DNA from: Margaritispora aquatica
Lineage: Eukaryota > Ascomycota > Leotiomycetes > Helotiales > Discinellaceae
Assembly: GCA_007644065.1 (NCBI GenBank)
Contig: VJWN01000005.1
Coordinates: 1,674,001-1,738,000, forward strand
Direction: 5' to 3'
Length of the DNA stretch: 64,000 bases
The stretch's first letter is position 1; every line of letters starts with the position of its first letter. The position numbers and the translations under genes were made by a program. The notes below the pieces were generated by a model that was given only the letters and a program-made list of their open reading frames with translations, did not search any database and had not been told where the DNA came from. Positions 22,026 to 34,835 of the stretch are shown here, piece by piece.

Positions 22026-22922
22026 ATGATTGATATTGATCAGTTGGTGGAAACTGTTGAAGATAATCGTGATGATTCGAGCAAGTACGAGGAAGCGCTG
22101 CGATACCTTTGCTTAACCGCACGAAGATACAACCAGATCTATGAGGAATTAGAACGCCTTAAGGAGTCAACAGGCTTTAACAAGCCATTCCCGATCCTAC
22201 ACCTTCCTCGCGAGATTCGCGATCAAATATACACTTACAGTCTGCGCGCCGCAAACAATATCGATACAATATCGCACAGGCTTGTTTTCGTCACCAACAG
22301 AGATAACCCTTCCAAGCCTCCAACACCAGGCTTACTACGCACAAACAAGCAGATCTACTTCGAAGCCATTAAAGTATTATATCTGAAGAATACCTTTGAG
22401 TTCCTGGAACCAAGACACTTATTTGCTTTCGAAGAACAGATCGGGTTTGAGTGTCGCAATCGAGTGAGGGAGATATCTATTTGGATTAGATGCCCTTGGC
22501 CAAACGAGGTGGTATCAGATCCGGAATCCTTGACGCGATTAGAGTATGATAGCCTGCAATCCCATTGGATTGCAGCTTTAAAAACATGTGGTCTTGGGAA
22601 GATTGTACATTTAGGTGTTAACGTTGAAACGTCTCCCTACGCGATGCCATTGTCTTTGCTTCGTATGCCTAAAGACCTGCAGGAATTTATTATAGAATTT
22701 CTTGGAAGAGCAGCAGATGATGAGGTGCCGCGCCTGTCGCTGATGGGATTCGAGGAGGACGAAAGGGAGAAATTTCCGAAGAGGTGGGTGGTTGTGATGG
22801 ATCAGTCTGAGATGTACAAGGAGGAGCTCAGAGGACTGCAGATGGAACTGGAAGAAGGTTCTAGTTCGCAATGGGCATCTGATGTTGGGAGTTTTGAAGA
22901 CGAAGAAGTGGTAGATGTTTGA
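22026..22922 (+). CDS. F-box-like / DUF7730-type protein
   Basis: A single exon of 298 residues from ATG 22026; the frame also has an in-frame ATG at 21948, but those 26 extra residues run through AT-rich relic DNA and look non-coding. A coiled stretch (YEELERLKEST) leads into the F-box-like core FPILHLPREIRDQIYTYSL. After that comes LLRTNKQIYFEAIKVLYLKN, the signature of the large fungal family with an F-box-like start and a DUF7730-type repeat. The C-terminus is acidic (FEDEEVVDV). The first motif could dock Skp1 of an SCF ubiquitin ligase, but most members are uncharacterised. The gene sits as an island between two decayed transposon stretches, an unstable setting typical of this expanded family. 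Confidence 0.72.
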   Translation: MIDIDQLVETVEDNRDDSSKYEEALRYLCLTARRYNQIYEELERLKESTGFNKPFPILHLPREIRDQIYTYSLRAANNIDTISHRLVFVTNRDNPSKPPTPGLLRTNKQIYFEAIKVLYLKNTFEFLEPRHLFAFEEQIGFECRNRVREISIWIRCPWPNEVVSDPESLTRLEYDSLQSHWIAALKTCGLGKIVHLGVNVETSPYAMPLSLLRMPKDLQEFIIEFLGRAADDEVPRLSLMGFEEDEREKFPKRWVVVMDQSEMYKEELRGLQMELEEGSSSQWASDVGSFEDEEVVDV

Positions 22923-22977
22923 CAATGAATTCCCTAGCCTTGGCGCTCGATGGTGCTTCTTGAATTCTATTCTTCCT

Positions 22978-23277
22978 TCAGCGATCTAGTTCTCCACAAT
23001 ATGCGCTCCAGTACATACGTGACACTGGTGCTCTCCATGGCTCTGGTGCTTCGATCGCCTGTGCCAGTTCTTGTTCTGGCTCTGGCTCATCCGCTTCTTG
23101 TACCGCAGTTTTACACTTTCGACCACGTTTTTCCTTCATGTTATCCTTCCTAGCATCCTTCCTAGCACACGCTACTTATGCTACCTCCATATCCTTAAAG
23201 GATTTTACTTTCGTCTTCTAGAGAACCGCTACCTTGGCTTATTTACGAACTTTAGCTTTATTGTTTATTCTAGTCCA
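22978..23277 (-). pseudogene. C-terminus of Fot1/pogo-type transposase, stop-riddled
   Basis: One reverse frame of 100 codons keeps register throughout and reads the typical tail of fungal pogo/Fot1 DDE transposases: NKAKVRK, then KTKVKSFKDMEVA, ARKDARKDNMKEKRGRKCK, ADEPEPEQELA, and IEAPEPWRAPVSRMY before the natural stop. Three internal stops (TAA, TAG, TAA) fall where the family has Gln-type codons, as expected from C-to-T changes by RIP. No catalytic DDE part is recognisable further upstream, so this is a fragment. It lies just after the F-box-like gene on the opposite strand. Confidence 0.72.
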
Positions 23278-23299
23278 CAGATTGTTTTGATCATAGTGG

Positions 23300-26200
23300 A
23301 GGGCTAGAGGATGGCACTTTCGGCAAAGGATATTTGAGCGGTATAGGCAAGCTTCTATGGATGCCTTTCAAGCACAAGCTCTCTTTCAAGCTATCACGAT
23401 TGACGCTTAACTGTGACATTCTTATCATCGGGTTCAATGCACCACACTTCTCATCACAGACTCAAACCCACTCACTGACTTTGTTAAGCGAGACACAAAC
23501 GCTACGACAGCAAAGCCAAATATGACAGCAACATTTGACCGCCAAAGTTTCGTTGCGATTTGAAAAAACATCTGGGAAGCTGGTGCATGAACTCAGGCAC
23601 TGCTGCCACCGTGTTCAGAGCTATAAACCTCAAACTTGAAATGACTCCGAAGATCTAGTCAAAGAGGGAAGAATTACAAGCCGTCCTGTATCACACGCAC
23701 ACGCCACATCGTAGATTGGCTCAGATGATGGCAATTATTGTGGAGGACTGCTCTTCTCGAGTTGAAATTACTCTTTATATACTCTACTTGTAGTTTTTCT
23801 TTGCCACAAACAGCACTTCACTTCCATCTTAAAACTCACATTATCTACGAAAGCCGGCTCACAATCTCACCCTTATCCTCACCCACCACTTCTCCATACC
23901 AATTCACACCCCTCTAAAACACCATAAAAAACCACAAATACCCCTCCTCAGACCAGCTCTCGATGTCCCACTCGCTCTGGTGAATTACCAGCCACACGCA
24001 GCTTTCATGCCCTTTGCCCTTTGCGCCCGTCAACAAGCAATCAAGCCATAACTAGTTGATATTAACGCACTAACCTTTCCCTTCTTGTTCAGTTTGATGT
24101 TAATGTTGAAATTTAAAGATAGCTCTCGCTATGGAAATGTTATCAAAGATATATATCTAAGCTAGGCTGAGCTGTATCGGACCTTGACGCTGCAATGGAG
24201 GAAACGACAACGAAATCCCAATCCTAAGTTTAAATGACAGTAACGCCTCGATTTCCCCTCAAAGACATCTCAGCTCCACTCCAAGCTCAATACATCCCAT
24301 TTAATATGTAGAACTCTCTTCCTACTATTATCTTGCTCCTCCTCCACTCTACTTCTAACCCCCCGGATCTCCTACTCACTGCCCCCCAAGCCAGCCATCA
24401 GGTGCCATCCCCCAAGAGGAGTGGGTCCAAGACAGAGAGTTCATCGTAATATACAAACACACGAACATGAGAATCTGTTGGATATATACCCCGCCACCTC
24501 CTTTAGCCCTCTCAAAGTTTCTAAAAGGAGATCGGAATTTAGATTCGCCCCCCCCCCCCCGCAACACATACAAGTGAATACACTGAATGAAAGTATAAAG
24601 CCACAACCCACCGCTAACTATTCTGCCTCCAATAACGAGAAAAAATATTCGAAAGGAATACTCAATAAGAGCACCAGAGGAGCACCAGGTTTGAAGCAGG
24701 TAGAGTCATCAGTCAGACCAAGAAACCGGCAGAGGTATGGTGGAGGCTCACACACGGGTTTGATTTTGAATTGAGATGGATATGGTGACCTGAATTTACG
24801 GCAAACACATCATATCCAAGCAGTAAGTTGGGAAACTATCAATTGACAACAGCTTTACGATTGACAGCAGACAATATCAACATTCCAAGCACCCTATCAA
24901 CAGCGCCATCCTTCATTCTCCACATGTCCAACACTCACATATCCCATTCCCACCCACCTCCCACATACGCACCGCAAAGCGAAAAGCCCAACCCAAACCA
25001 AACCGACCCACTTAGAGGACATCCTGCCTTTTTCTTCGTCCCGACCCCGACATTCGTTCCTCGACTGATGTTTGGTGACGGACTCTCGACCTCCAAAAGT
25101 TCGGCAAGGAGATAAAATATATACGCCGCAATCACCTCACACAAGCAGATCAACAACCGACTCGTGTACAGAAATCGACCTATCACCAATATAGCTAGCT
25201 ACTTAGAGATCAAGCCTAGTGATCCTCTAAAAGAGAACTTGCAGCCGCGCTCATCAATTGAAGCTTGTACGCGAGGAGAGCCTGTGCACTTAAATACTAG
25301 CGATAACAACGAGTCTGCTAAACGCAACACAAAGTGCAAAAGGCAAAAGGCAGCTCGACAACTGCGCGAAAGCCTCGATAGCCATAGCCATTCATGCAAA
25401 TATGCGCAATGATGATATCGAAAGAACCAAACTAACATTACCCAGAATACTACTGTTCAACCCAAGCAAACGATCATGGAACGCTCAAATAAACCTTGCT
25501 ATTGTGTTTAGAGGGTCTAAAAGTGAGAGTGATAGAGTGAGAGAGTGAGAACAGTTGAATTGAATGACAGCACGGTACGTCTCTGCGTCAACGAAGAATA
25601 CTTGGCAGCAAAACCGTGTAGAAACCTCGTTCGAAATAACCACATTTGAAGAAATACAAACTCATACACACAAACCTCGGTGGGCAGAACGAACAAACAG
25701 ACAAACAAATGAATCAGAAAGCAAAATTACCTACCTACAGTCTACCATTGATGCACGCAAGTGGAGGACATGAAGTTCGCTGTCCAAAGCTGGGGCACCA
25801 TCCTGTTCGTTGTGTATGTCCTGAGAGCTCTGATACCGATTATCACATAGCAGGACGAAAGAATAAATAGTCAGATCAAATGCAAAATCAATCTCAGATT
25901 CGCTTGAAAGTCACCAAGTTGGTGATTTTCGAGTCTGAACAGCTTGAGCTGACTTCTAGCTTTGTGCTTCAAAAGTTGAGCTCATCCCATCAGATTTGGA
26001 ATCACATGGAAATTAACCTTGACTCACCTAAGATGGATGAGGGGAGCAGAGAGCGCGGGGTATGCATTCTCAATCTTTCTGAGGTACGTCTGTACAACCT
26101 AGCCACGCCTTCCGATCACAAATCTCCGGACAACACATCTCCAGATAACCCTGTGAGCTAGTCCTTTCCCACTAAGAAAAATGCCCCAGACTCGGCATCG

Positions 26201-29200
26201 GCTTACCAAAAATTCCAGTTATCTTCACCTTCCCAACAGGGACGATGCATCATGTCCTGTACGAGGATCCCCGCACAGGCACGACGACCGGCACTTGACC
26301 GCCCTCTCCAACCCATGCCGAAGATCTGCAAGAAGTGGCCTGACATGGACGGCCAAGGAGACCACGAAGCCAAACCCTAATAACAACGACAACCAAGCTG
26401 TAGAGGTAGAGATCGTGCAAAGAGGTATGAATCGGTAGCTACTTAGGCAGAACCTCATCTACTGATACGAGAGTCATCATAATCTCATCACAACCACGCA
26501 AGGCGGTCTGAGATCATCTCGCCTCCGCTGTGGGTGCCAATATCAGCTGCTGACACTGACTCAAGGGAAAAGATTGGGAAACTTTCTCGTGATGCCTGCA
26601 ACTATTTACCAATATTTAGTATCGCCGTGAAAGTAAGCGAAGCACTCGCTTTCCCAAGTCTTGTTGAAGTCACACTAAAGGTATTTGCTTTCTCTGACCT
26701 CCGACTGCTACGTATGTTAGTGATTACCTCTGAAGTGCGGAAAAACAATGGCTCACAATTTCCATCAATGAACCCGACACTTTGGTAACTCTAAGCCCTT
26801 GCATGCAAGGGTCACATCCGCCGATAGACTATGCTGAAGAATAGTAGATGCTTTGAGGAATTTCTTGTGATCGAGACTAACGGCAAAGAGCACCATGAAA
26901 GTTTGGGTCATGGATGACAGTTCTAAAGTTCAGAAAGATTAGCATGGTAGATCTTACAACATAGTCATGCCTCCATTGCGATAGGTGAATCAGGTGCTCC
27001 ACTTAACGAACAGACCTCATGTTCAACCAAGAACTTAAAAATACTAGTAACGAGCTCAATCGAAGTAATCAAGAGTACTCATTAAGTTTTAGAAACAGTG
27101 TGTGCAGTTGGTCGTACGGACACACTATGTTATTAATCTTCTTCGTCACTCCATATGCATTTGATATCGGAATGAGTAGCCGAGTCTATACCGCCACCAA
27201 CAAGCCACGAATATCCACATGTTCCATGACTCTAAGACTTAGAAGACATCGGGCTTCGTCTGTAAATCCATCCGCGCTGCTTTGCCGAGCGTTAAATGTG
27301 CTTCCAGTACGAAGGTATCTGCATTGGCATGCACACTTTGGGCCCATCGCATAATGAGGCCCTTTTTAGCATCGTGCCGTGAAATGCAATTTTTCTTGAT
27401 GAAAAGTTGGTTTGCTGAACATATTATGATTATGGTATGACATCACCATTTGGAATCCTAATACGGTATCCGACTGTGAGACAGTAGCACAATTAACTGT
27501 CTTACAGCCCTTCTTCAGGTCCGGTAGCGAGATACAGGACGTACTCAAACAGAAGCTATCTCAGCCTATAAACAGAGAGGTAAGCGAAGATCAGCATTGA
27601 TCAGTTGTTCTCCTCTCTTGCGCCAAAGCGGAAGCAGCTGGCAGCACTGCTGAGTGATGAAACACGGAGTTTCGGACCTTAAGCACCGAAGCAGGAAAGG
27701 AGCAGGAAAGAAGATTGCAGACCGATCAATAGTATTTTCGGTGGCTGCTATGTGGAATCAAACACGGGCCGTGTTTATTGGTAAAAATGCGCATTCGTTC
27801 GGAACGGGTCATCTTTGTTGACCGAATGTCTCGGGCTTTCAGCAGCCCTACTGCCAAGCGAGACAGTCTTGTCAGTTGAGGGGAAAGATTAGGCTCTGCT
27901 GGCAAAACGTCTAGCAGCTCAAGAAGGTGTGGTTGCACAATGCAAGTAATACATACTGACCTCCGAACCAATAGCGAAAGTGTTGGTTTTCAGACCTGGA
28001 GCTGCATGAAGACATTGGTAGTATGCAGGGAGCAATCTCAAGTCTGCGAGGCTGCTAAACCAGCTGGATGTCAATTGCGAGACATCAGAAGACCAAAGAA
28101 GCATGACGCAAGACCAACCCTTTCGAGATGATTGACACCTGCAGATATATTTTCAGCATCCAAGCCTTGAGATGCATGCTACTGAAAAGACTCTCCCCAC
28201 GCAAGTGCTCAGAAAATTGCCAACGCATGACCACCTTGTATGCAGTCCCAGTCTGAAAAGGATGAGAGATCTGATAACGCTCGAGTGAGTGATTGAGCAC
28301 AAGGCGGATGGGGAAAGCAAATAGGCATCATCTAAGAAACATATTCGGTCTTATCTTATGATGATTCATCTCAAGATATGACAGGTACGTTTCGATAAAA
28401 GCTCTGTTTTTACTTCGTGAGTGGAATGCAAAATTTGCACCTCCAAATAATTGATGTGCATAAGAGGACAAGTAATGTCACACTGTTGAATAAAGTCAAC
28501 AGCTATTGTATTCGCAGAATAGAACTGTTGTACATAAGTCAATATCCATCCATAGGAATCACCATTCCAAAGAAAGTTTGAAAGACTTTACATTACCTCA
28601 GAGGTGCTAGTTCTTGGTGTCTGCCATGGTGTTTATTTCAGTACAAATCTGATGTCACGGGCTACCTACAACTTTCTAGAAATGAAGAGATGTAAGATGA
28701 TCTTACACTAAGTTTTGTGATCATGGAAACCTGCATCTCACTTGCTGATCTCCCTCAGCAAGGCTCCGGCAATGGAATTCCGGAAGTTGTGGAACAGTGA
28801 TATCTGGATCACCTTTGTGCAACCGCTTCCTCTCCATTGAGGAGCTTGGTGAGCACATTATGCTGATGAAGGTATATGAAACTAACGACTACAAGTGTGA
28901 TCCATTTGGAAGTTTGGAAAGAGCTGGGGTTTCTCGAGAGGTTACATCGAGCGCCAAGTAGTCTGCGTTGTATTGGAGGATCTGGCATCTCCTACCATCT
29001 CCTAGAAGGACCCAATATCCTGCCGATATTGACAGTCATGGCTGAAGACATTAATATAGCCATGGTAGAGTAGCAACTTTGCACAACATTGACATAATGA
29101 TGTCCAAGTTATGCAAATACAGCTTCGACTTCATTAGTGCTGACACCATGTCGCACAGTCGCACCACCCAACCCGATGGTTTGGCACAAACCCCACTATT

Positions 29201-31940
29201 TTATTTCCTCAGCACCATGGATGCGCCCAAAAGTTCTTGGCTTGGAATTTTGGGCATCCCAGTAAACCCAGTCTCTGGCTGAGTGATTCAGCTGAACATA
29301 CGATTGGCGGTGCTGACGGGAAGGGCAACGGGTGATCCAGGTGTCCTTCCTTGCCCTTCCTTCCCCTTGGGATTGTGGGATTGCAACCAAACAGCCCAGA
29401 CACAGGGTACAGGGGGGTTTCTTTGGCGGTAAGAGCGACGCGAAGTTTTTATTTTTCACAGCTCTTCGGACAAGGGGTAAAGTTCCGCAAATTTGAGGTT
29501 GTTTCTTATCGGCGATGAGAGGCGTTCGAAGGGCTACACCATGAAGATATAAAAATCTTTTGGGCCTCGGCAGACCGCATTTGCTTCTGCATAGTTCTGA
29601 GAGCCATAACGGCGTAAAAAGCATCGATTTTTGCAAAGGTCGGTACTGAGCACTGTTGAATGTGTTTTCGAGAGGCGCAACTTCACATCGTAACGAATCT
29701 GCTGATGTTGGTACGGAATCTTACCACGGCAGCGTGCAGTAGCACACTTCCACGGAAAATTAGATCGGGCCTGCTTCCCACTTTCATATCTGGGTCTGTA
29801 TTGGTTGCACTGCATTATCGGTCATCATGGGGCCTGCATCAAGACACATGCTAGGCCTGAACTCTGTTGGATTATGTGGCTTCACTTCAGTTTGGGCCGA
29901 AAGAACCCCAAACGTCCGTGGGAATATGTTGATGGCAATGCAGGGCAAGGCACTCACCGATCTTCTTTCTGAAGAAAGGAAACTAGATGGAAGCCCAACC
30001 AACCAAACTGTCGGGTCCTCTGCAAAACCTGGCTCCAATGAAAGGGGAAAATCATTTCGATTATACAGAAGCTAAAATGATTTTTGTGTCGGTGAAGAGC
30101 CTAAGAAGAAAGTGAAGAAACTGTTCGAATAACGATGGCATGTTGTAGTTTGGCTTGATAGGTAAGTAGATGAGTTTAAATTCTTGCATGCTTGTAATGG
30201 ATCATACGTAGGCTCGTCAGAGATGTATACTCACTTTTTGTACTTTTGCGTCGTTGATCAATATTTGCTCTCTTGAGAAGGTATCTTGGTTGTTCGTATG
30301 CTACTGACACAAACTTGTTGGACGGCGATGGAATATCCACGATGCATAGTTTCCCCAAAACGACAAAACTTTCAGACAGAGCATTTCTAAGTGGAACAAC
30401 GTACGCATTACTACTGGTAAGGGTACGGATGACCTAATCTTTGTAATAACAAAGTGACTTCAAATATCATAATGCTTATAGGTAGTACTAACACTTTTGA
30501 AAAGAGGGAAGGTGGTAATCAAACCAAGGCTAGCTTGGTTGTCAAAGACTAAGACCGAGGCTGCTTCTTTTTTTATTTTTATTAAATTGGACGCAGGCCT
30601 TGGGTTGGAGAGACATGCAATCCATGCGGCACAGTTTGGTATTGCTGTCACTGGTATGCCTTTTGGCCAAATGTCTACCAAACGGAGTAGGTCCCCATCA
30701 GAAAGCGTCTAGGGTGGATGCACAAGGAGGGTGCGTGGCAGATGTTGCACTGCCCTTTGTTGAGAGGGCAATTCCAAAAACGATGAATTTAGGTCAGCTG
30801 CTGTCTCGCCGAATTGATGTGTGTGAGTGATAGCTCAGCAACTGGGTTACCGAGTGATTGGGAAGGGCTGCCAGCAACCCATTTCACTTGCATTGCGGTA
30901 TCTCTCGTCTCCTTTCCCCGTGCCGTACCATGAACCTTGAAGAGGAGATGCATGATTCTTCAGAACCTAGAGTTGGAGCCGAATTAGCTTTGGTTTCCAG
31001 CTTGAATGGGGAGTACCAAGGTCGGCGGCGTGAAAGAGAGTTTTGGCATGACTGCCCGGTGCAGTTTTTGACGAGTCGCCATCGGTTCCAGACTGTCGGG
31101 ATAGTCACTGAAAATGAGGGAGGGCACAAACGAATCAGGTGGCACGATGTGGCTTTCCAGGACTGTGACAGGAGCAGGGAGGAAGCAGAAAATGGTAAGA
31201 CGAGCTGCTTTGAGACCAGGAGACCACAGAATCTGCGAATCATGATATATGTGACACGATTCTACAGCACATATGTTGTGCTGTCTTGCGAGACCTGCAG
31301 ACGAAGGGGATTAGCATTGTAAAACTCTGCATTTGAATCACAGGCGCAAGGTCTGCGGACTCATCGAATAGCATTGCCATGCAGTAACAACCCATCTAGT
31401 TTGGACGGCAAGTAATGGTACACGGAGTAATGGTACACGGAGCTGGATAATTTAATTCTGATACACTTGGCTATAAAACTTCATAGAATGACAAGGCATC
31501 AGTCTCTGACCTGCTTACAGAGGTTGTACTAAGAGATTTAGGTACGCTCGATCTATGGCACGACGATGGAATGGCAGTCGACAGCAATCTAGTCAAAACG
31601 GATTGAACTTGCGCTGAGCTTATTCCCGAAGAGTCACTTTGGAGCTACCTGGTAGAATTGATGTTGGCTTCTCCATTGCTTATTGCCTGGAACGAAGGTG
31701 CAGTAGAAGCAGCAGGAGTTGGTAAGTCTGTAGAGCTATTCTAACATAACAATCAGTATACTGTTGAACATGGAGATGTTATTGACACACTGCTGAAACT
31801 TCCATCACACAATCAATAGGTATCTTGCATGATCGTTGTTCAATATCGAAGTGGCTTCCAGAATCTGATGTGCTGCCGTGATTGTGATTGTGATAGTGAT
31901 ATAAATTGTGATGTGAATTGTGTTAGGTGCAGTTTTGGTA
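23300..31940. other. 8.6-kb stretch without a recognisable gene
   Basis: Only short unsupported frames occur. The largest are 29196-29636 on the reverse strand (146 codons) and 30858-31322 forward (154 codons); neither shows a motif or a sensible start context. A 13-base poly-C run is at 24548-24560. A candidate tiny frame is at 25770-25850. The composition is that of ordinary intergenic DNA without the extreme AT bias seen at 21.3-21.9 kb. Non-coding transcripts cannot be excluded. Confidence 0.5.
25770..25850 (+). CDS. Candidate 26-residue hydrophobic microprotein
   Basis: ATG at 25770 reads MKFAVQSWGTILFVVYVLRA followed by LIPIIT and a stop. It is one short amphipathic-to-hydrophobic segment that could span a membrane. 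There is no family match and no independent support for expression; a chance frame is quite possible. It may also be a 5' exon fragment. Confidence 0.15.
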   Translation: MKFAVQSWGTILFVVYVLRALIPIIT

Positions 31941-32940
31941 GAGTTCAAGGTTCCGACCCTACCAAGGTATCTTACCCTACTACCTGATTCATGACAGGTC
32001 TCATTTGGCAGGGATTTGGCTGGTGTCTCGGTTGGAAGAAGGTGGGCAAGTGCAAGTGCAAGTGGTACTAAGTACTCGTACTGAAGGGTGGTAGGGTGGG
32101 TAGCACTTACCTTACTAGTAGTAAGGACGGTAAGGTGAGTGAGTACCTATCGTTCCTCCCTAGTCGGGATAGGATGCCCTGTCGAGGAAAGACCCAACCA
32201 AAGTCAGCCCACCTGCACCTGCATTTTTAGAGTTCCCTTTGGGTGGAGCATTTCTCCGCTACCCTCCCTGAACTTTGAACTTGTCAGGTATTCATCCCTG
32301 TGCCGTTCCCACCCAAAGTTGGAACTTCAACCTGGAAACCTTCCATTCAGATGGTGGACGCTGGAACCACAGCCTTGGGTCGTCGGGTCGTGGACGGGAT
32401 GCGTATCTCCGTCCTGAGTAAGAAGTGCCTACCCTACTAGGTATCTTACCCGACCATACTAGGTATACGTACTGTACTACGAACTGTACAGTACGTACAG
32501 TACTATAGGGTCATTTGTACCAAGTAGATAAGATTTACCTTGTCATCACCTACAGTACAGTACCTCCGTAAGGAAGGTACCTTCCTTACCTGTGTCAGAT
32601 ACGTACCTACCTAAGGTACCTAGTCATGTTAAAAGTTAAAAGTTAAATGTGGATATTATTATTATTATTATTATACCTGATCTTACCTAAGGTAGATAGA
32701 TACCTACCTGGAACTATGACTATCTAGGTATGAATCATAAGTTAATTTCACCTAAGATCGTAGTTATTATAAGTATATCGCCCATTTATTTCTACCTTAC
32801 CTGAGTAGGTAACTTGCTAACTCTATTATCTTTGCATTACTTTTGTGATATGAGTAGCATATTTGGTATTTAATAATTGATATCAGATTATCTCTCATTA
32901 TTATAAGGTGCCTTTAAGGTAAGGTAGTTGAGGGAATACC
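31941..32940. promoter_or_regulatory. GGTA/TACC-rich palindromic tract
   Basis: Roughly one kilobase dense in GGTACC, TACCTTAC, CTTACC, GTACTGTAC and ACCTACC words, many forming inverted repeats, plus a TTA microsatellite at 32654-32674. It lies about 2-3 kb upstream of the LaeA-like gene. Such words are common in promoters of filamentous ascomycetes; whether they bind a factor or form cruciforms is unknown. Confidence 0.4.
32568..32589. repeat. 22-bp perfect palindrome centred on GGTACC
   Basis: The left arm GTAAGGAAGGT is exactly complementary to the right arm, with no spacer, giving 11 paired bases on each side. Checked base by base. Confidence 0.9.
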
Positions 32941-34835
32941 GACCGTGTGGATCTAATGTTGCACATCGTCCTCTTTCGGACAACTCTGTGAGTATCAAGT
33001 ATCAAGCATCACAATCCAACAGCAGGCGTTCAACAACATTACATTACCATTCCCAACTCTCCATTTCTACCACACTACTCACACTCACACTCACACTACT
33101 CTCCATTTGGCATCAATTACCTCTGTCAATATTTCCAACAAGACCTGCCTGCATAAGTAATGCAGAGTTACTTGTACAGCACGGTAATTTGGGACAAGAG
33201 CAAGAAATGGGCTCATGTTGTCATCCCGTTTTGCTTCTGAATTTCGACTACTAAAGCTCGGTCTTCTCTTCCTGCTTTGATTCTTTAAATCCTAAATCCT
33301 TGAACCTCAGCTGTTTATCATCAAGAAGAACATTCAGAATCAATACTGTGTTCAGAGTTTGAGCTTATACTCCCTCCACCTCATCAAAGAATTAGCTTCC
33401 TCAAGCGACATACGACATATCCTTGGTACACCTCGTCGACTAGCCATCTACCATAACGTTGCCATCATTATCACTCTCGTGGAACGTTCTTCTATGCCAA
33501 ATTTTGCTTACCATATATCAATTGGTTTATTTGCAGGATATCCTACTCGACATATCTCTCCTCTCTGCAATTCTCGTCGACTTCATACGGAACTCAAAGC
33601 CGGCCAATATCGAGTCGTATCGACATTGGACAATTCGACGGCGAAGCAAGACAACTACAACCACATCATTGGCTTCCCACCCACTGGAGAGATCAGCCAC
33701 GGTAGCACAAGACAAAAGCATCTACCCTAACTTAATTATTACGCATTCAACATTTCACTCGTCCAGCAGATAGCAGGCACCAACGTCAGCACGGGTGGAC
33801 AGGGTTGGAAAGTTAAATCGATTTCCGATACACTCCACCTCTCAATACATCAGATCCAGATCATACCCACCATTCATACTTAAGGAGCGAGATATTTCAA
33901 TCTTGGGCTCTTACTGTCATCAGCATATCCGTATCCAACATTCGATTGATTTGCCTTGGTCTTACAATCTTGGGAGACGGCAAGAAGACCACGCACAATA
34001 CACCGTGTTACTGGGACGTTGAACATCTTCGAATACTTCTGAATCTGGACCTGGATCTCTTGTGTGTGCAGCTTTACCCAGCATTCAGCTAGTGCTCACG
34101 GCTCAACACACATACTGTACGACTTCACCCGTCGTGCCTCGCACAATTCCACTGAAAGACATTGGTTACTATACTAGTGATTTAGTGCAAGTCTATCTCC
34201 ACAGGTGCATGAACTTAAGCACATCAAAAGTTACTTGAGTACCGCTGTACCGAACCTCCATAAGGCACTCTATCTTCAAGCCTGAAGACTAACCAGCCTA
34301 ATCTTTGGACACTGCCGCAGGGGCATACAACATCATTCTGCGTTGGCTAGCTCACCCTCTCACCTGGCTGGCTACCTTACCTTCATACACAATCCCAAGG
34401 TCTCCATAGGCGTGCCTCTTGTTTCGTCCTTCCTTGCCCTGTCGTTCAGTACTCCGTACCTCAGTGCCTCAGTGGCATTCCCGTCCCCGTCCCATCCATC
34501 CCAGGCCCAGCATCAGCACCAGACCACAGGGCTCCTCTTTTTCCTCCCTAGCGCCAGACTTAATTAAGAAAAGCCTCCGTTTCCTTAGTGGAACCAGGAC
34601 ATCCAAAACAGCCCAGGGGACCCCCCAGCAAGCCGAAAAGTCCCAATTATCAGCGATCCGATTCTCTCATTCATCATCCACCTTCAGCCCGGAAGCCCGC
34701 CAGCCCACCACCTCACATCAATTCTCTTTTCTTTTCCCTTAAAACGCTACAATTTCCACTCCTTTCGAACGTCTTACCTGACTTCGAATCGCATTCTTGC
34801 GACAACATTCTCTACACACAAGGCTAATTGTCTCG
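32941..34835. other. Long upstream region/leader of the LaeA-like gene
   Basis: About 1.9 kb of pyrimidine-rich DNA with CACTCA repeats near 33084-33100 and many short frames. No protein family is visible. It probably contains the promoter and possibly a long 5' leader of the methyltransferase gene. Confidence 0.4.

Noticed and set aside
29196..29636. 146-codon reverse frame
   Set aside because: No domain, signal or conserved-looking block; a chance frame is likely in 8.6 kb of open DNA.
30858..31322. 154-codon forward frame
   Set aside because: No motif or splice context; left out as unsupported although it cannot be excluded.
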